A stretch of 64,000 nucleotides of DNA from Phoenicibacter congonensis (GCF_900169485.1 NZ_LT821227.1:1383957-1447956), one strand, 5' to 3'; shown: positions 1 to 9,821, numbered from the stretch's first letter. Numbers and translations: made by a program. Notes: generated by a model not told the origin, from the sequence alone.

Positions 1-3000
1 GTGGCAGTGAGCGTTACTTCACGGTCTGTCGCCGTTCGCGTGACTTTCCCTGTGTAATCAGACCAGCCATAACCTGAAACCCAGACAGCTTCCTTATCAG
101 AAGTCGACCATGAGACCTCAAACTTATTATTCGAACCAGCACGATATGGCAAAGTCATGTTAGCAGTGACTGATTCTGCTGAATCTCCTTCTGCAAATCC
201 AATCGCAATTTGCTCAGCTGCGCTATCCAACAGACTTTGAAGCGCACTTTCATCCCAAGCAACGCTCACCGTTCTGTCTGGTTGATAATAATCAACTTCA
301 TCTCCGCGGGTTAATTTAAAGACAACATCTGCATATCTCAACTGATCAATCGAAAAACCACTGTAGTTATTAGGGTCAATCTTCAAGAAAGTTACAGTGC
401 CGTTGGAGTCATCATGCGCATCTGATATTCCAACAGTGGCAGAAGGGTCAGTTTGCTTAAAGGCGACACCGCCTTCCATAACCTTAACGTCAACGTCCGC
501 GTAACCGAGGTTTAAGAGCACTGCTTTGAGGGTATCGTTGACATTTCCGCCTTCTGGGCTGTATTCAACACTGAGCTGAACATTTGCGTCATTGAGCTTC
601 TGAATTGCCGCTGCAAGCGAATTCTTGCCCAGCACTGCTTTTTTAAATTGAGCTTCGACGCTTGAATTTCCGCTATTAACAACTACTTTTATGTATTTAT
701 TTGAAACTGAATCTGGCAAAGTAACACTTGAACCTGCCAAGCCTTCGATTTTTGTGAATTCCCCATCAGAAGAATCAGATGCAAACCACTCTACATCTAC
801 ATTTTTAGTGACATCGATGCCATTTGTAGTAGAGCCATCGGCACGTTTGGCCTGGACTGTTGCAGAAATGCTGTCGCCAGTGACAAGTTGCGTTGAATCA
901 TCGTTAGCTGCTGGATTTGTTATTACACGAAGTAAATCATATTCGCCCTGTGAACCAACAACACTTGAAGAAACCCACTCAACTGTGTTATCTAGGGCGG
1001 AGGCCGTGACCTTTAAACGCTTTCCGACAAGGGGGTCAGACATCGTGAGACTTCCATCGCTTGTATCAATGCCATCAGTGATTTCAGTCCAAGTTGCACC
1101 GTTATCAGAACTCTCATACCAAGCCATTGTGAGTTCCGCATCGGCAGGAACATCCTTTGTTGATCCAGCATAGGAACCAGGAACAAGCACACGAGGCGTC
1201 AGCTTTGACCCCACTTGAAGCAGAACATTTTTGTCAGCCAACTCAATTGCAGCTAATTTGTATTGACCCTTGAGGGTTACTGGTCCCAACGGATCTTTTG
1301 CGCTATATCCACTACCGTAAGAACTTTTCTTTTGTGTACTGTAGAGAGTATTCTCGCTTGTGACTTTTACACGAAGATATTTCCCAACATACGCTTCCTC
1401 AACGGTGTAGCTAGATGAAGTAGCATCAGGGATGTCTTTAAAAGAAGAATCGTAACTAGTATTAGTGTCAGAATACTGCCATTGATAAGTTACTTTATCA
1501 GTGTTATTGAGATATGAATAGCTTGATCCGTCTTTCTTGCGAACCTTAGATTTAATAGTGTTACCAACACGAACACCATTCGTCTCATAGCTTCCTTCAA
1601 ACTGAACATCATACAGCTCAACTTGCCCGGCCACAGAAACTGGTCCAGCCGCATAATATGGTTTTTTCTCTCCATATCCGCCGTCAGCCGTGGCAACAAC
1701 ATAAAAACCCTTGAGCGATTCGTCTACCGTAATTGAGCTGCTCGTTCGCCCTTCAATCAAAGTATTGCACGAACTTGCAGTTTTGGAAGTTCCTTTATAC
1801 CATCTCCATTTGACATGGCTGTCATTGGTAACATCCCCAGAAGCAGCCTTTGCAGTCGCAGTGATAGTTGCACCGACTTCAACTTTTCCAGAAGAAGGGC
1901 TCATTTCGACAGAAGTCACGTTAATGGATCCCGCTGAAGCGATGAGCGCCCCAGTTGAATTAGTCAAAGATGAAGTGCCAATTTTCGAAGATACCAAGCA
2001 CTTTAAATATTTCCCGCCTAAATCGTCAGAGAGCACAAGAGTCTCATTGGTCGCGCCATCGATGTCGGCGTAGGTTCCTCCTTTAGTGTCACAGCTTTGC
2101 CACTGGAAGCAGAGCTTTGAAGGGTCAACGAACGCACCGTAGGCACCACCCTTTTCTTTGGCGCGTGCTTTCGCAGTGTCACCAACAGTAAACACGCTTG
2201 TGTTGTCTTTTATGTTGATGATAGAAATGGCCGATAATTCAACTTCGCCTGCAAGCTTAACCTTGCTTGTGGTCGTTTTAGAAACAGTGTTAACTCCCGC
2301 GGAAGCCTCCACCTTAATATACTTGCCAGAAAGATCATCGGTAACAGAAATTGACGAGCCTGTCTGTCCTTCAATGATTGCGAATCCTGATTTTTGAGAG
2401 CTTGAAGAATACCAGGTGTATGTAATATTTGCATCGGCTGGCGCCTGACTTGAGTATGAAATATATGAAGTGGCTGTGAGCGTGTCTCCAACACTTGGAG
2501 CATCGCTGCTTAACTTTACATTTGCTAGCTCATATTGACCTGCTCCTAAAACTGATCCAGGAATGTAGTTGGCATTAAAAGACCCATCATATGTTGACGC
2601 GGGTGCAAAATAATCTTTTCCGCCTGCGTTAACTTTGCAGATTATATATTTTCCTGCCATGTCAGACGTAACAGTAAGCGACTGATCATGACCCAGCTCT
2701 TGGGTGTAAACACTCGTCTCATCGCCCTTAGTATCTGAGGCAATCCATGTGTATGTCCACCCGCCGGGGTTGACAACAGATTTAGTCTCAGTTGTTGGGT
2801 CACCCCAGTAGTCCTCGGTCTCCACCTTGTCGAACATGTTTGCCCACAGCACGTCGCCATTTTTAAGCGTGCCGTACTTTTGTGGGTAAGTTGTTGAGTA
2901 GTCCTTTGTCGACTGAATCAACACAAAAGCTTGGGAACTCAACTCAGATCCAGATGTCAAAGTTGCTGTATCAGCGGCACTTTCAGGCTCCCCTGCATCA

Positions 3001-3362
3001 TTTCCAATAGCGCTTGTGTTGACATCCTGTTCGGATGTGTCATTAAGGATTGCAACCTCGGAATCTGAAGAGACTCCCTCGGCATTCGCTGTTCCTCCTC
3101 CTTCAACCTGGGCTTCTGCGGAAGATGATTCAGAAACAGGGGAACTAACCGAGGTAGCACCACCTGCATCTATGTCTGACCCCTCTGTCGAAGAGTTCTG
3201 TGAAAGAGCAGCCTGCGAGCTACTAGATGAGTTTTGATCAGAATCATTAGCAAAAACTAGATGTGGACTCAGAGAAATTACAAGAGAAAGAGCTAGAAAA
3301 GCTCTCAAAATTCTATGCCATAACGGCACAACATTCGATTTTGAGATATTACTCTCAGACAT
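1..3362 (-). CDS. Giant secreted Ig-repeat surface protein (3' part outside window)
   Basis: Reading the minus strand from the ATG at 3362 gives 1120 codons without a stop up to the window edge, so the C-terminus is missing. Residues 1-35 form a Sec signal peptide: basic start, hydrophobic RAFLALSLVISLSP, probable cleavage after VFA. A Ser/Glu/Ala-rich linker (about 37-130) follows. Then come about seven divergent modules of roughly 100-118 residues. Each has a W-Y/Q-W-type core strand and ends in a motif like DLSGKYIKVEAS, near residues 235, 337, 444, 544, 655, 774 and 889; these look like bacterial Ig-like domains. Around 1090-1120 the sequence resembles an atrophied bacterial Ig domain (VSGYG...TGKVTRTATDREVTLTA). 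An AAAGG ribosome site lies just upstream. A cobalamin riboswitch precedes it, so expression is probably B12-dependent. The ligand is unknown; a wall anchor or DUF4430-type domain may lie beyond the window. Confidence 0.85.
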   Translation of the reverse strand, partial: MSESNISKSNVVPLWHRILRAFLALSLVISLSPHLVFANDSDQNSSSSSQAALSQNSSTEGSDIDAGGATSVSSPVSESSSAEAQVEGGGTANAEGVSSDSEVAILNDTSEQDVNTSAIGNDAGEPESAADTATLTSGSELSSQAFVLIQSTKDYSTTYPQKYGTLKNGDVLWANMFDKVETEDYWGDPTTETKSVVNPGGWTYTWIASDTKGDETSVYTQELGHDQSLTVTSDMAGKYIICKVNAGGKDYFAPASTYDGSFNANYIPGSVLGAGQYELANVKLSSDAPSVGDTLTATSYISYSSQAPADANITYTWYSSSSQKSGFAIIEGQTGSSISVTDDLSGKYIKVEASAGVNTVSKTTTSKVKLAGEVELSAISIINIKDNTSVFTVGDTAKARAKEKGGAYGAFVDPSKLCFQWQSCDTKGGTYADIDGATNETLVLSDDLGGKYLKCLVSSKIGTSSLTNSTGALIASAGSINVTSVEMSPSSGKVEVGATITATAKAASGDVTNDSHVKWRWYKGTSKTASSCNTLIEGRTSSSITVDESLKGFYVVATADGGYGEKKPYYAAGPVSVAGQVELYDVQFEGSYETNGVRVGNTIKSKVRKKDGSSYSYLNNTDKVTYQWQYSDTNTSYDSSFKDIPDATSSSYTVEEAYVGKYLRVKVTSENTLYSTQKKSSYGSGYSAKDPLGPVTLKGQYKLAAIELADKNVLLQVGSKLTPRVLVPGSYAGSTKDVPADAELTMAWYESSDNGATWTEITDGIDTSDGSLTMSDPLVGKRLKVTASALDNTVEWVSSSVVGSQGEYDLLRVITNPAANDDSTQLVTGDSISATVQAKRADGSTTNGIDVTKNVDVEWFASDSSDGEFTKIEGLAGSSVTLPDSVSNKYIKVVVNSGNSSVEAQFKKAVLGKNSLAAAIQKLNDANVQLSVEYSPEGGNVNDTLKAVLLNLGYADVDVKVMEGGVAFKQTDPSATVGISDAHDDSNGTVTFLKIDPNNYSGFSIDQLRYADVVFKLTRGDEVDYYQPDRTVSVAWDESALQSLLDSAAEQIAIGFAEGDSAESVTANMTLPYRAGSNNKFEVSWSTSDKEAVWVSGYGWSDYTGKVTRTATDREVTLTA

Positions 3363-3387
3363 AAAAAAACCTTTCTTCCAGGGCAAA

Positions 3388-3600
3388 TAGCGACAGATGA
3401 GCATTCCGACTTTGCCTGTGTGACCCAATCTGCATGCCTGCAGGAATCTACGAAGAAATTCACTGTCTCTTCGCATAGACAGTGAGAGCTTCGACCATGG
3501 GGAACAGCTTTTACGGTTACTGGTATAGCGTAGGATTTTCACCCACATTCCCTCAAGCGACAATAATCGCTCGCGCCTTTCGCATGGCGCCTATCTGTAC
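3388..3600 (-). promoter_or_regulatory. Cobalamin (AdoCbl-type) riboswitch
   Basis: Read on the minus strand, the leader holds the class hallmark: GAGGGAAT, then GGGTGAAAATCC, then a CGCTATACCAGTAACCGTAA block matching the conserved GGGAA...GGTG.AATCC...GC..CC.GTAAC.GT core. A distal AGTCGGAATGCTCATCTG resembles the 3' pairing segment. A strong hairpin (CACTGTCT...AGACAGTG) lies between them. It ends about 25 nt before the start codon of the surface protein, so control of translation initiation or early termination is expected. Boundaries are approximate. Confidence 0.75.
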
Positions 3601-3713
3601 AGTGCCAAATGGTTAACCGATGCAGATGCAAAAAACAAGTCCATGCAGAAAGAACCTGTTCAAAATTTTACTGGGATATTTGAATTATAGAACACTTTCT
3701 GCATTTACCATCA

Positions 3714-4003
3714 TGTCTGACCCCATTGTCGGCTTGTAAAATTTTTATGTCTGACACCGCTGTCAATCAGCTAACAAATATAAAGTCTGACCCCTTATGT
3801 CCCCGTGGTGACCGCTGCATAAAGTCTGACCCCTTTTAAAGGAGATCTACACGAACTGAAAAACCAGCATTCTTTTAGAAAAGAGAAATCAGAAACCTGT
3901 GTACTTCATGAAAGAATATGTCTGACACCAACGTAAAAGAAAACTCCCCCAGTAATTGATTTGAAAAAAGCTTAATAATAAAAAATGATGTCTGGCACCA
4001 TTA
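3714..4003 (+). repeat. Dispersed REP-like repeats, sparse cluster
   Basis: At least six copies of the TGTCTGACCCC / TGTCTGACACC / TGTCTGGCACC repeat lie in the plus orientation with irregular spacing. No coding sequence is supported in this stretch. Confidence 0.85.
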
Positions 4004-4498
4004 CAAAAGAGACAGGTTTGCAAGAAAAGTAATAAGGCACTAAACGCCAATAGAACCTTAAGAACAAAGCAAAACAGCAAATTCAATGAAACCATATTAT
4101 CGATGTGAGTATAAACGCCTAGAAGCACGAACCATTAGTGACAAGTTGCGCACATCCAACTCATATAGAAACAATTCTTGCAAAAACGACAAGCAAACAG
4201 CAATTACCCTAATGCAAAAATTGATACATTTTTACACTAGAGAAAGGATCAAAAAAATCTTTTATGGTCTTAGCTTAGGACGCGTAATTTAGGATTGGGC
4301 GGCGGGAGGAACCTTTTCAGTGCCTCCCGCCAATAGGAGTAAAGGTAAAGTGATGTGGTGTTTAAACCAGTTGTTATTATACTTTAAAAAGATAATGGCT
4401 ATCAATATTTTTTTCCTTTATTCAAATCTTGGCTTCCTCAGCTAAAAATAGCATTTGACCTTAGAACTTTTTGAATATTTCGATATTTCTAAAAATTG
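4004..4498. other. AT-rich intergenic stretch with one strong hairpin
   Basis: No gene is supported. The only clear structure is a perfect 9-bp inverted repeat, GGCGGGAGG (4301-4309) with CCTCCCGCC (4323-4331), loop 13 nt. There is no T-run on either side, so it is not a standard intrinsic terminator; it may be a remnant end of an element. Confidence 0.5.
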
Positions 4499-5160
4499 TC
4501 TGGCACCGCCTAATTATGTCTGATCCCACTGAAAATGTTTGGCACCAATGCAAGGAAATTAATGACTGACCCCTCTGCAAAAGGTCTGGCACCAACGAAG
4601 TCTGGCACCAATGCAAGGAAATTAATGTCTGACCCCTCTGCAAAAGGTCTGGCACCAATGCAAGGAAATTAATATCTGACCCCTCTGCAAAAGGTCTGGC
4701 ACCAACGAAGTCTGGCACCAATGCAGATAGTCTGACCCCAATGCAAGGAAATAAATGTCTGACCCCTCTGAAAAAGTCTGGTACCAATGAAGTCTGGCAC
4801 CAATGCAGAAAGTCTGGCACCAATGAAGTGAAATGAAATTAAATTTAAAGAAGGTAGTTTCATTCAATTAGCCGTTACAAGAGAAAATCTAGAAAAATAT
4901 ATGAGTTATGAAGAAGAGGCTTTAAAGTCTTTTAATCTAGAAGAAGATGAAAATAATGTAACAGAAAAACCACCAATGAAGTCTGGCACCAATACAGATA
5001 GTCTGACCCCACTGAAATGACACCAACGAAGTCTGGCACCAATACAGAAAGTCTGACCCCACTGAAAATGTCTGGCACCAATGCAAGGAAATTAATGACT
5101 GACCTCACTGAAAAGGTCTGTCACCAACGAAGTCTGGCACCAATGTAGATAGTCTGACCC
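4499..5160 (+). repeat. Dense REP array with higher-order units
   Basis: About two dozen plus-oriented repeats alternate between CTGGCACC and CTGACCCC types. They are joined by recurring linkers such as GCAAGGAAATTAA and CTGCAAAAG, so parts of the array repeat as composite units. The array is interrupted at about 4832-4976 by sequence that looks formerly coding. Long open frames over it on the minus strand are translations of the repeat itself. Confidence 0.9.
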
Positions 5161-5340
5161 AAAAGACATAAGTGAGGATTATGAGATTATGCGAACCTGT
5201 GGCGCGTTAATTTCAGTGATTAGTGATTACCGATATAATGTGTTACGCAATACATTAATTAACGCAAAGCACGATCAATTTTCGTATTTGATTAAAGAAG
5301 TTAAAGTTAATAGCTCATACAAAATTTTTCTTGATAGAGC
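4832..5340 (+). pseudogene. Decayed coding sequence split by REP copies
   Basis: Two plus-strand stretches keep a protein-like composition unlike the surrounding repeats. Fragment 1 (about 4832-4976) reads ...FKEGSFIQLAVTRENLEKYM... and continues as an acidic Lys/Glu/Asn-rich segment. Fragment 2 (about 5165-5340) reads DISEDYEIMRTCGALISVIS... and runs into the tRNA-Val. A block of repeats separates them. No start codon or ribosome site is visible and no family is recognised. They may be halves of one gene or two unrelated remnants. Confidence 0.3.
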
Positions 5341-5343
5341 AGA

Positions 5344-5418
<75 letters not shown>

Positions 5419-5461
5419 GAATAAATATTCGCTTTGCGCGAGATGAAAATGCTTGAAAAGA

Positions 5462-5551
5462 TGGTGTCGGAGGCGGGATTTGAACCCGCACACCCGAATA
5501 TGTGGGCACTAGCACCTCAAGCTAGCGTGTCTGCCGTTCCACCACTCCGAC
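5462..5551 (-). tRNA. tRNA-Leu (anticodon GAG)
   Basis: A long-variable-arm (class II) tRNA on the minus strand: acceptor GTCGGAG/CTCCGAC, anticodon arm CTAGC-TTGAGGT-GCTAG, a variable stem around GTGCCCACATATTCGGGTGT, T loop TTCAAAT and encoded CCA. Confidence 0.93.
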
Positions 5552-5618
5552 AAATTCAAACATATGTAAAAGTGCGAAAACTATTCTACCAAAGATTGAA
5601 GAAAAAAACGCTAAAAAT

Positions 5619-5879
5619 CTAATTGCCTGATTGAATCATTCCTGTTGGGAAGAAAACCATCATCAGAATCAATGTGACGATAAATACAACGGCGCAAATG
5701 ATAGTGATGCGATCAAGGTTCTTCTCAATAATGCTAGTGCCACTCTGCGAAGAGTACATAGATGAAGCAATAGCGTCAGAAATACCAGTCCCTTTGCCAC
5801 TGTGCATCAAAATAAAAATAACTAGACCAGTCCCAGAAAGGAACAACAAAACTAGCAAAATTATTGCAATAGGTGACAT
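5619..5879 (-). CDS. secG: Protein translocase subunit SecG
   Basis: An 86-residue protein with two transmembrane helices (about 3-27 and 56-78) around a short loop holding the SecG signature LMHSGKGTGISDA. It is the accessory subunit of the SecYEG channel and speeds preprotein insertion. It is the last gene of a minus-strand run (membrane protein, tpiA, gpmI, secG), about 100 nt after gpmI. Linkage of secG to glycolytic genes is common in Gram-positive bacteria. A GGAT ribosome site precedes the ATG. Confidence 0.93.
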   Translation of the reverse strand: MSPIAIILLVLLFLSGTGLVIFILMHSGKGTGISDAIASSMYSSQSGTSIIEKNLDRITIICAVVFIVTLILMMVFFPTGMIQSGN

Positions 5880-5981
5880 TTCACATCCTTAGTAAATCGC
5901 AACTAATGTGCATGAGTCATTACGACTCACGAGTTAGTTATTATAGCAAAACAATCAAGTTAGTGTTCAAAAGTTTTCTGT

Positions 5982-7550
5982 TTAGGCAGAAAGGTTGCTA
6001 CCAGTCATCTCCGGCGGTACAGAAAGACCAGCTAGCGTTAGCATTGTTGGCGCAATGTCACAAAGAGCTCCAACATGACTCTCGTCAGTAAACTCCCTAT
6101 TCTTCCCCGTGTAATCACACAAAATTAGTGGGACGAGCCGGGTTGTGTGTGCAGTGTGTGGTTGACCATCTTCTGCAATCATCTGATCTGCATTGCCATG
6201 ATCAGCTGTGACAAGCGCGAAGCCACCTTTCTTCTCGATGGCATCAGTGACTTTTCCAACTCCGTCATCAACAGCTTCAACTGCCTTAATAGCAGCATCT
6301 AAAACGCCTGTGTGCCCAACCATGTCGCAATTTGCGAAATTTACAATGTAAAAATCAGCAGAATCATTCTCAATCGCTTGAACAAGAGATTCAGTGACCT
6401 CTGGTTCGCTCATTTCAGGCTTTAAGTCATATGTTGACACTTTAGGACTGGGAATGAGGATTCTATCTTCCCCAGGTTTTACTTCTTCAACTCCTCCATT
6501 GAAAAAGAATGTAACGTGAGCATACTTCTCAGTCTCTGCAATATGAATCTGTTTTAGCCCCGCATCGCTCACAACGTCGGAAAGGACATTCTCAGGAAAT
6601 GATTTCGGAAAAGCGACAGGCAGAGGAAAAGTCTCGTCATATTGGGTTAAACAAACGAAGAACAAGTCTTGAACCTTTTCGCGATTAAAATCGCAAAATT
6701 CATCTAAAGCGATCGCTCTAGTGATTTCACGCGCACGGTCAGGTCTAAAATTGAAAAAAACACATGAATCACCTTTACGAATTCCTTTAGAGCAAAACGC
6801 CGCAGGCTCCACAAATTCGTCAGTTATTCCCTCTTTATACGAATGTACAACATATTCTAATGGATTCAACTCTCGTGACAAATTCTCGCCCAAAACAACC
6901 GACCTGTAGGCAGAATTGACGCGCTCCCATCGATTGTCTCTATCCATTGCGTAAAAGCGGCCACAAATTGAACCAAATTTAATGTTCACATTATCGTGTT
7001 CGAGTCTAACCTGCTCAAACTTTTCTAGAGTTTCAGTGACATATTTGGTACCCGAAGTTGGCGCAACATCGCGCCCGTCAAGAAAAGCATGAACACGAAT
7101 AGTCTCTACTCCATGTGAGACTGCAGCATCTATGAGTGCAAACAAATGGTCGATTGAAGAATGAACGCCACCATCGCTCAATAATCCAAGTAGGTGAAGG
7201 CGACTATTCTTCTTAATGCAGTTATCAAAAGCCTGCACAAGAACTTCATTTTTTGCAATTGAACCATCTCTACAAGCGTGGTTTATGCGAGTGAGCTCCT
7301 GCGGAACAAGACGACCTGCACCAATGTTTAGATGTCCAACCTCGCTATTTCCAATTTGCCCATCGGGCAAACCAACAGGTTCACCACTCGCAGCTAGTTG
7401 AGTGTGAGGACATGATAAAAACAGACGATCCAAGTTGGGGGTGTTCGCTAGTGCAATCGCATTGCCCTCCTTTTCATCACGAAGACCGAAGCCATCCATG
7501 ATGATTAAACACGCTGGCAAATTGAGTTTAGACTTATCTACTTTTGACAT
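5982..7550 (-). CDS. gpmI: 2,3-bisphosphoglycerate-independent phosphoglycerate mutase
   Basis: 522 residues, the usual length for the cofactor-independent, Mn-dependent enzyme that interconverts 3- and 2-phosphoglycerate. Visible motifs: metal-binding IMDGFGLRDEKEGNA near residue 18, the phosphoserine site IGNSEVGHLNIGAGR near 66-80, HAFLDGRDVAPTSG near 153, and the C-terminal metal-binding NFANCDMVGHTG and TADHGNAD segments. The ATG overlaps the end of tpiA by 13 nt, so the two are translationally coupled. Cytoplasmic. Confidence 0.97.
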   Translation of the reverse strand: MSKVDKSKLNLPACLIIMDGFGLRDEKEGNAIALANTPNLDRLFLSCPHTQLAASGEPVGLPDGQIGNSEVGHLNIGAGRLVPQELTRINHACRDGSIAKNEVLVQAFDNCIKKNSRLHLLGLLSDGGVHSSIDHLFALIDAAVSHGVETIRVHAFLDGRDVAPTSGTKYVTETLEKFEQVRLEHDNVNIKFGSICGRFYAMDRDNRWERVNSAYRSVVLGENLSRELNPLEYVVHSYKEGITDEFVEPAAFCSKGIRKGDSCVFFNFRPDRAREITRAIALDEFCDFNREKVQDLFFVCLTQYDETFPLPVAFPKSFPENVLSDVVSDAGLKQIHIAETEKYAHVTFFFNGGVEEVKPGEDRILIPSPKVSTYDLKPEMSEPEVTESLVQAIENDSADFYIVNFANCDMVGHTGVLDAAIKAVEAVDDGVGKVTDAIEKKGGFALVTADHGNADQMIAEDGQPHTAHTTRLVPLILCDYTGKNREFTDESHVGALCDIAPTMLTLAGLSVPPEMTGSNLSA

Positions 7551-8326
7551 TCAACAGCAGCTTTCACTAAATTGACAAATGATGATGCTTTCAAAGAAGC
7601 ACCGCCGATGAGACCGCCATCAATGTCAGGCTGCTCAAGCAAAGAATCAACGTTTCCTTCGTTCATCGAACCGCCATAAAGCACTCTGATCTTTTCTGCC
7701 ATTGCACCACCAAGGATGTTTGCAAGGCAACTTCTAATTGCGGCACACACTTCTTGAGCCTGTTCAGGAGTGGCTGTGCGACCAGTTCCAATTGCCCAAA
7801 TTGGCTCATATGCAATCACCAGTTGGTCAGCATCAAAAATATCGATTCCAGCCAAAGCCGCCTCTGCCTGTTTAGTTACATAATCAATGTAGTCACCAGA
7901 TTCACGAACCGCCAATGATTCACCCACACACAAAATCGGTGTCATTTTCTTGCCTTGATACTCCACCAAAGCACGAACTTTATCGTTAATCATCGCATTA
8001 GTTTCACCGAAAATTTCGCGACGCTCGCTGTGTCCTACAATGCAGAAATCGCATCCAGCATCAGAAATCATCTTTACAGAAATTTCGCCGGTGTAGGCGC
8101 CAGATGGTTCAAAATAGCAATTCTGTGCGCCAACATAGATGTCTCGCTTATCAAATTCCAAGACACCTTTGACTGCTTTCAAATCAACCGCCGGGGGACA
8201 AATAATCACATCGACAAATTCTGTGTAATCACGATAGAAATTGTTTGAAATCTCTTGAGCTAATACGACACCTTCGGCAACCGTGTTATTCATTTTCCAG
8301 TTGCCGGCAATAATTGGCTTTCTCAT
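7538..8326 (-). CDS. tpiA: Triosephosphate isomerase
   Basis: A 262-residue TIM barrel interconverting dihydroxyacetone phosphate and glyceraldehyde 3-phosphate. Catalytic residues are visible: Lys in GNWKMN near the start, His in CIVGHSERR near 100, Glu in AYEPIWAIGTG near 170, and the phosphate-binding YGGSMN and GGLIGGASL loops. An AGGAGG site sits 5 nt before the ATG. It begins 22 nt after the upstream membrane-protein gene and overlaps gpmI, forming a glycolytic operon. Confidence 0.97.
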   Translation of the reverse strand: MRKPIIAGNWKMNNTVAEGVVLAQEISNNFYRDYTEFVDVIICPPAVDLKAVKGVLEFDKRDIYVGAQNCYFEPSGAYTGEISVKMISDAGCDFCIVGHSERREIFGETNAMINDKVRALVEYQGKKMTPILCVGESLAVRESGDYIDYVTKQAEAALAGIDIFDADQLVIAYEPIWAIGTGRTATPEQAQEVCAAIRSCLANILGGAMAEKIRVLYGGSMNEGNVDSLLEQPDIDGGLIGGASLKASSFVNLVKAAVECQK

Positions 8327-8348
8327 TATTTCCTCCTGTTGAGAAGTA

Positions 8349-8810
8349 CTAGACGGTCGTTTTTCTTAAAGAAATTACCTTTTTAGTCAAAGCGTTGTAA
8401 AGAATCAAAATAACGATTACAGTGACCTGAACAATCAAGCGAGAATGCATGAAGTCCGTCGTTCCCATAAACAATGCATAGCAAGTAGCGGCAATTTGAA
8501 GGCACATAGCAAGTGTACATAAAGAAACTATTGCGGTTGCAAGACGGCTTCTTTTTCCTCCATTTGAAACAATAATTCCCTTTAAACCGACAAACACCAA
8601 TAACAAAAAAACTAAAATTGCAACACCCACAGTAGAGTTTACTGTCGTTGAAGCAAGTGAAGGTGCCATGCCAGTGATGTTTACAAGTGTTTCATAGGAA
8701 TAGGCACCATTTGGAAGAGCGACTGATGCGATAGCGCCGATTAAGTCAAAAATTGCCAATACGATGATAATTACAGACGTGCTCTTAAGGTCACGTTTCG
8801 CTTTGTCCAT
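8349..8810 (-). CDS. Four-helix membrane protein, unknown function
   Basis: 153 residues with four predicted membrane helices (about 12-32, 60-82, 90-113, 124-143) and basic loops (KKVISLRK at the C-terminus, GGKRSR between helices 2 and 3). I do not recognise the family. It is first in the run leading to tpiA-gpmI-secG, 22 nt before tpiA, so it is probably co-transcribed. An AAAGG ribosome site and a TATAAA box lie upstream. It diverges from nnrD. Confidence 0.6.
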   Translation of the reverse strand: MDKAKRDLKSTSVIIIVLAIFDLIGAIASVALPNGAYSYETLVNITGMAPSLASTTVNSTVGVAILVFLLLVFVGLKGIIVSNGGKRSRLATAIVSLCTLAMCLQIAATCYALFMGTTDFMHSRLIVQVTVIVILILYNALTKKVISLRKTTV

Positions 8811-8901
8811 AAATAAACCTTTTCTTTATTTATAAAGTGAGTTCATAATAGCACATGGACAATTGGCATGTTATCTTTATAGAAGCGATTTAGGAGGACT
8901 A

Positions 8902-9816
8902 ATGGAGCTTGCAAGATATTCAAATTTTCTTCCGCAAAACAACCCTCACGTGCACAAATATTCTCGTGGTAGAGTTGCTGTAATTGGAGGGAGCGGAAAA
9001 TATCCAGGAGCTGTGATGCTTGCAAGCAAAGCTGTTGCGCGTGCTGGCGCAGGCTATGTCACTGCCTTTGTGCCAATTTGCATAAGAACCATTTTTCAAA
9101 GTTCTCTTCCTGAAATTGTTTCAGTGCCAATCCCAAACAACACAGAATCATTCATCGGAAAAAATGCATTTGAATTCATTTCGCTGGAAAAACAACACTG
9201 TGTTTTATATGGCCCTGGTGTTGGCTCTGGCAAAACACAAACAAAACTTTTAAAGAAGTTGGTCAACGCAGACACACCTCTGGTCGTGGATGCCGACATG
9301 ATTGAAGCACTTGCGTCGCTCGAAGACATTAATGGGGCCAAATCGGTCTACGGCCGAACAACTCCACTCATAATCACTCCGCACCATGGAGAGCTTAAAA
9401 AATGGTTGCGCGATAATCGCGAAGACGACTACAACAAATTAGATCCCTCACTAATTGCTTTTCGAGTACAAGGAAAACTCAAGGCAGCCGAAGCTAACAA
9501 TGTTGTCGTTGTCGCCAAAGGTGAAAAAACGCAGGTTATCACTTCAACCAGCGTTTTGAATCCAGCTGGAGGAACAGACACTCTTGCAACAGCTGGCACA
9601 GGTGACGTTTTAGCGGGAACAATAGCAGGTCTCATTGCTCAATCACGCCCAACAAGCGTCAGTGAAACCGCTAACGTTTGCGCTGCAGCTGTTGAAGCAC
9701 ACGCGCTTGCAGGAGAAATTGCGAGCAAACAATTTGGTCGACGCGGTGCTATGGCAAACAATGTTTGCGACTGCATTGGTCTTGCAATCGACCAGTTGCA
9801 CGGAAAAGAAGAGTAA
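8902..9816 (+). CDS. nnrD: ADP-dependent NAD(P)H-hydrate dehydratase
   Basis: 305 residues from the ATG at 8902. That start is chosen because TAGGAGGA lies 4 nt upstream, while the TTG at 8863 has no ribosome site. The protein has the ribokinase-like YjeF C-terminal fold: nucleotide-site VIGGSGKYPGAVMLASKAVARAGAGYV, YGPGVGSG, ITPHHGELK, and the catalytic TAGTGDVLAGTIAGL near 230. It dehydrates damaged NAD(P)H hydrates using ADP. The N-terminal epimerase domain found in fused NnrE-NnrD proteins is absent. Confidence 0.92.
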   Translation: MELARYSNFLPQNNPHVHKYSRGRVAVIGGSGKYPGAVMLASKAVARAGAGYVTAFVPICIRTIFQSSLPEIVSVPIPNNTESFIGKNAFEFISLEKQHCVLYGPGVGSGKTQTKLLKKLVNADTPLVVDADMIEALASLEDINGAKSVYGRTTPLIITPHHGELKKWLRDNREDDYNKLDPSLIAFRVQGKLKAAEANNVVVVAKGEKTQVITSTSVLNPAGGTDTLATAGTGDVLAGTIAGLIAQSRPTSVSETANVCAAAVEAHALAGEIASKQFGRRGAMANNVCDCIGLAIDQLHGKEE

Positions 9817-9821
9817 ATAGG

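Noticed and set aside
4086..4292. 68-codon plus-strand frame
   Set aside because: No ribosome site, biased Lys/Arg composition of AT-rich DNA, no recognisable family.
4461..4867. Overlapping minus-strand frames of 64-120 codons
   Set aside because: All three frames are open because the repeat lacks stops on that strand; the proteins are GARL/GSDI/CQTF repeats.
4499..5160. CRISPR-like array of short direct repeats
   Set aside because: The repeats are only 12-15 bp, vary in sequence, and are spaced irregularly (about 16-30 bp and more). The linkers themselves recur, and no cas genes are present.
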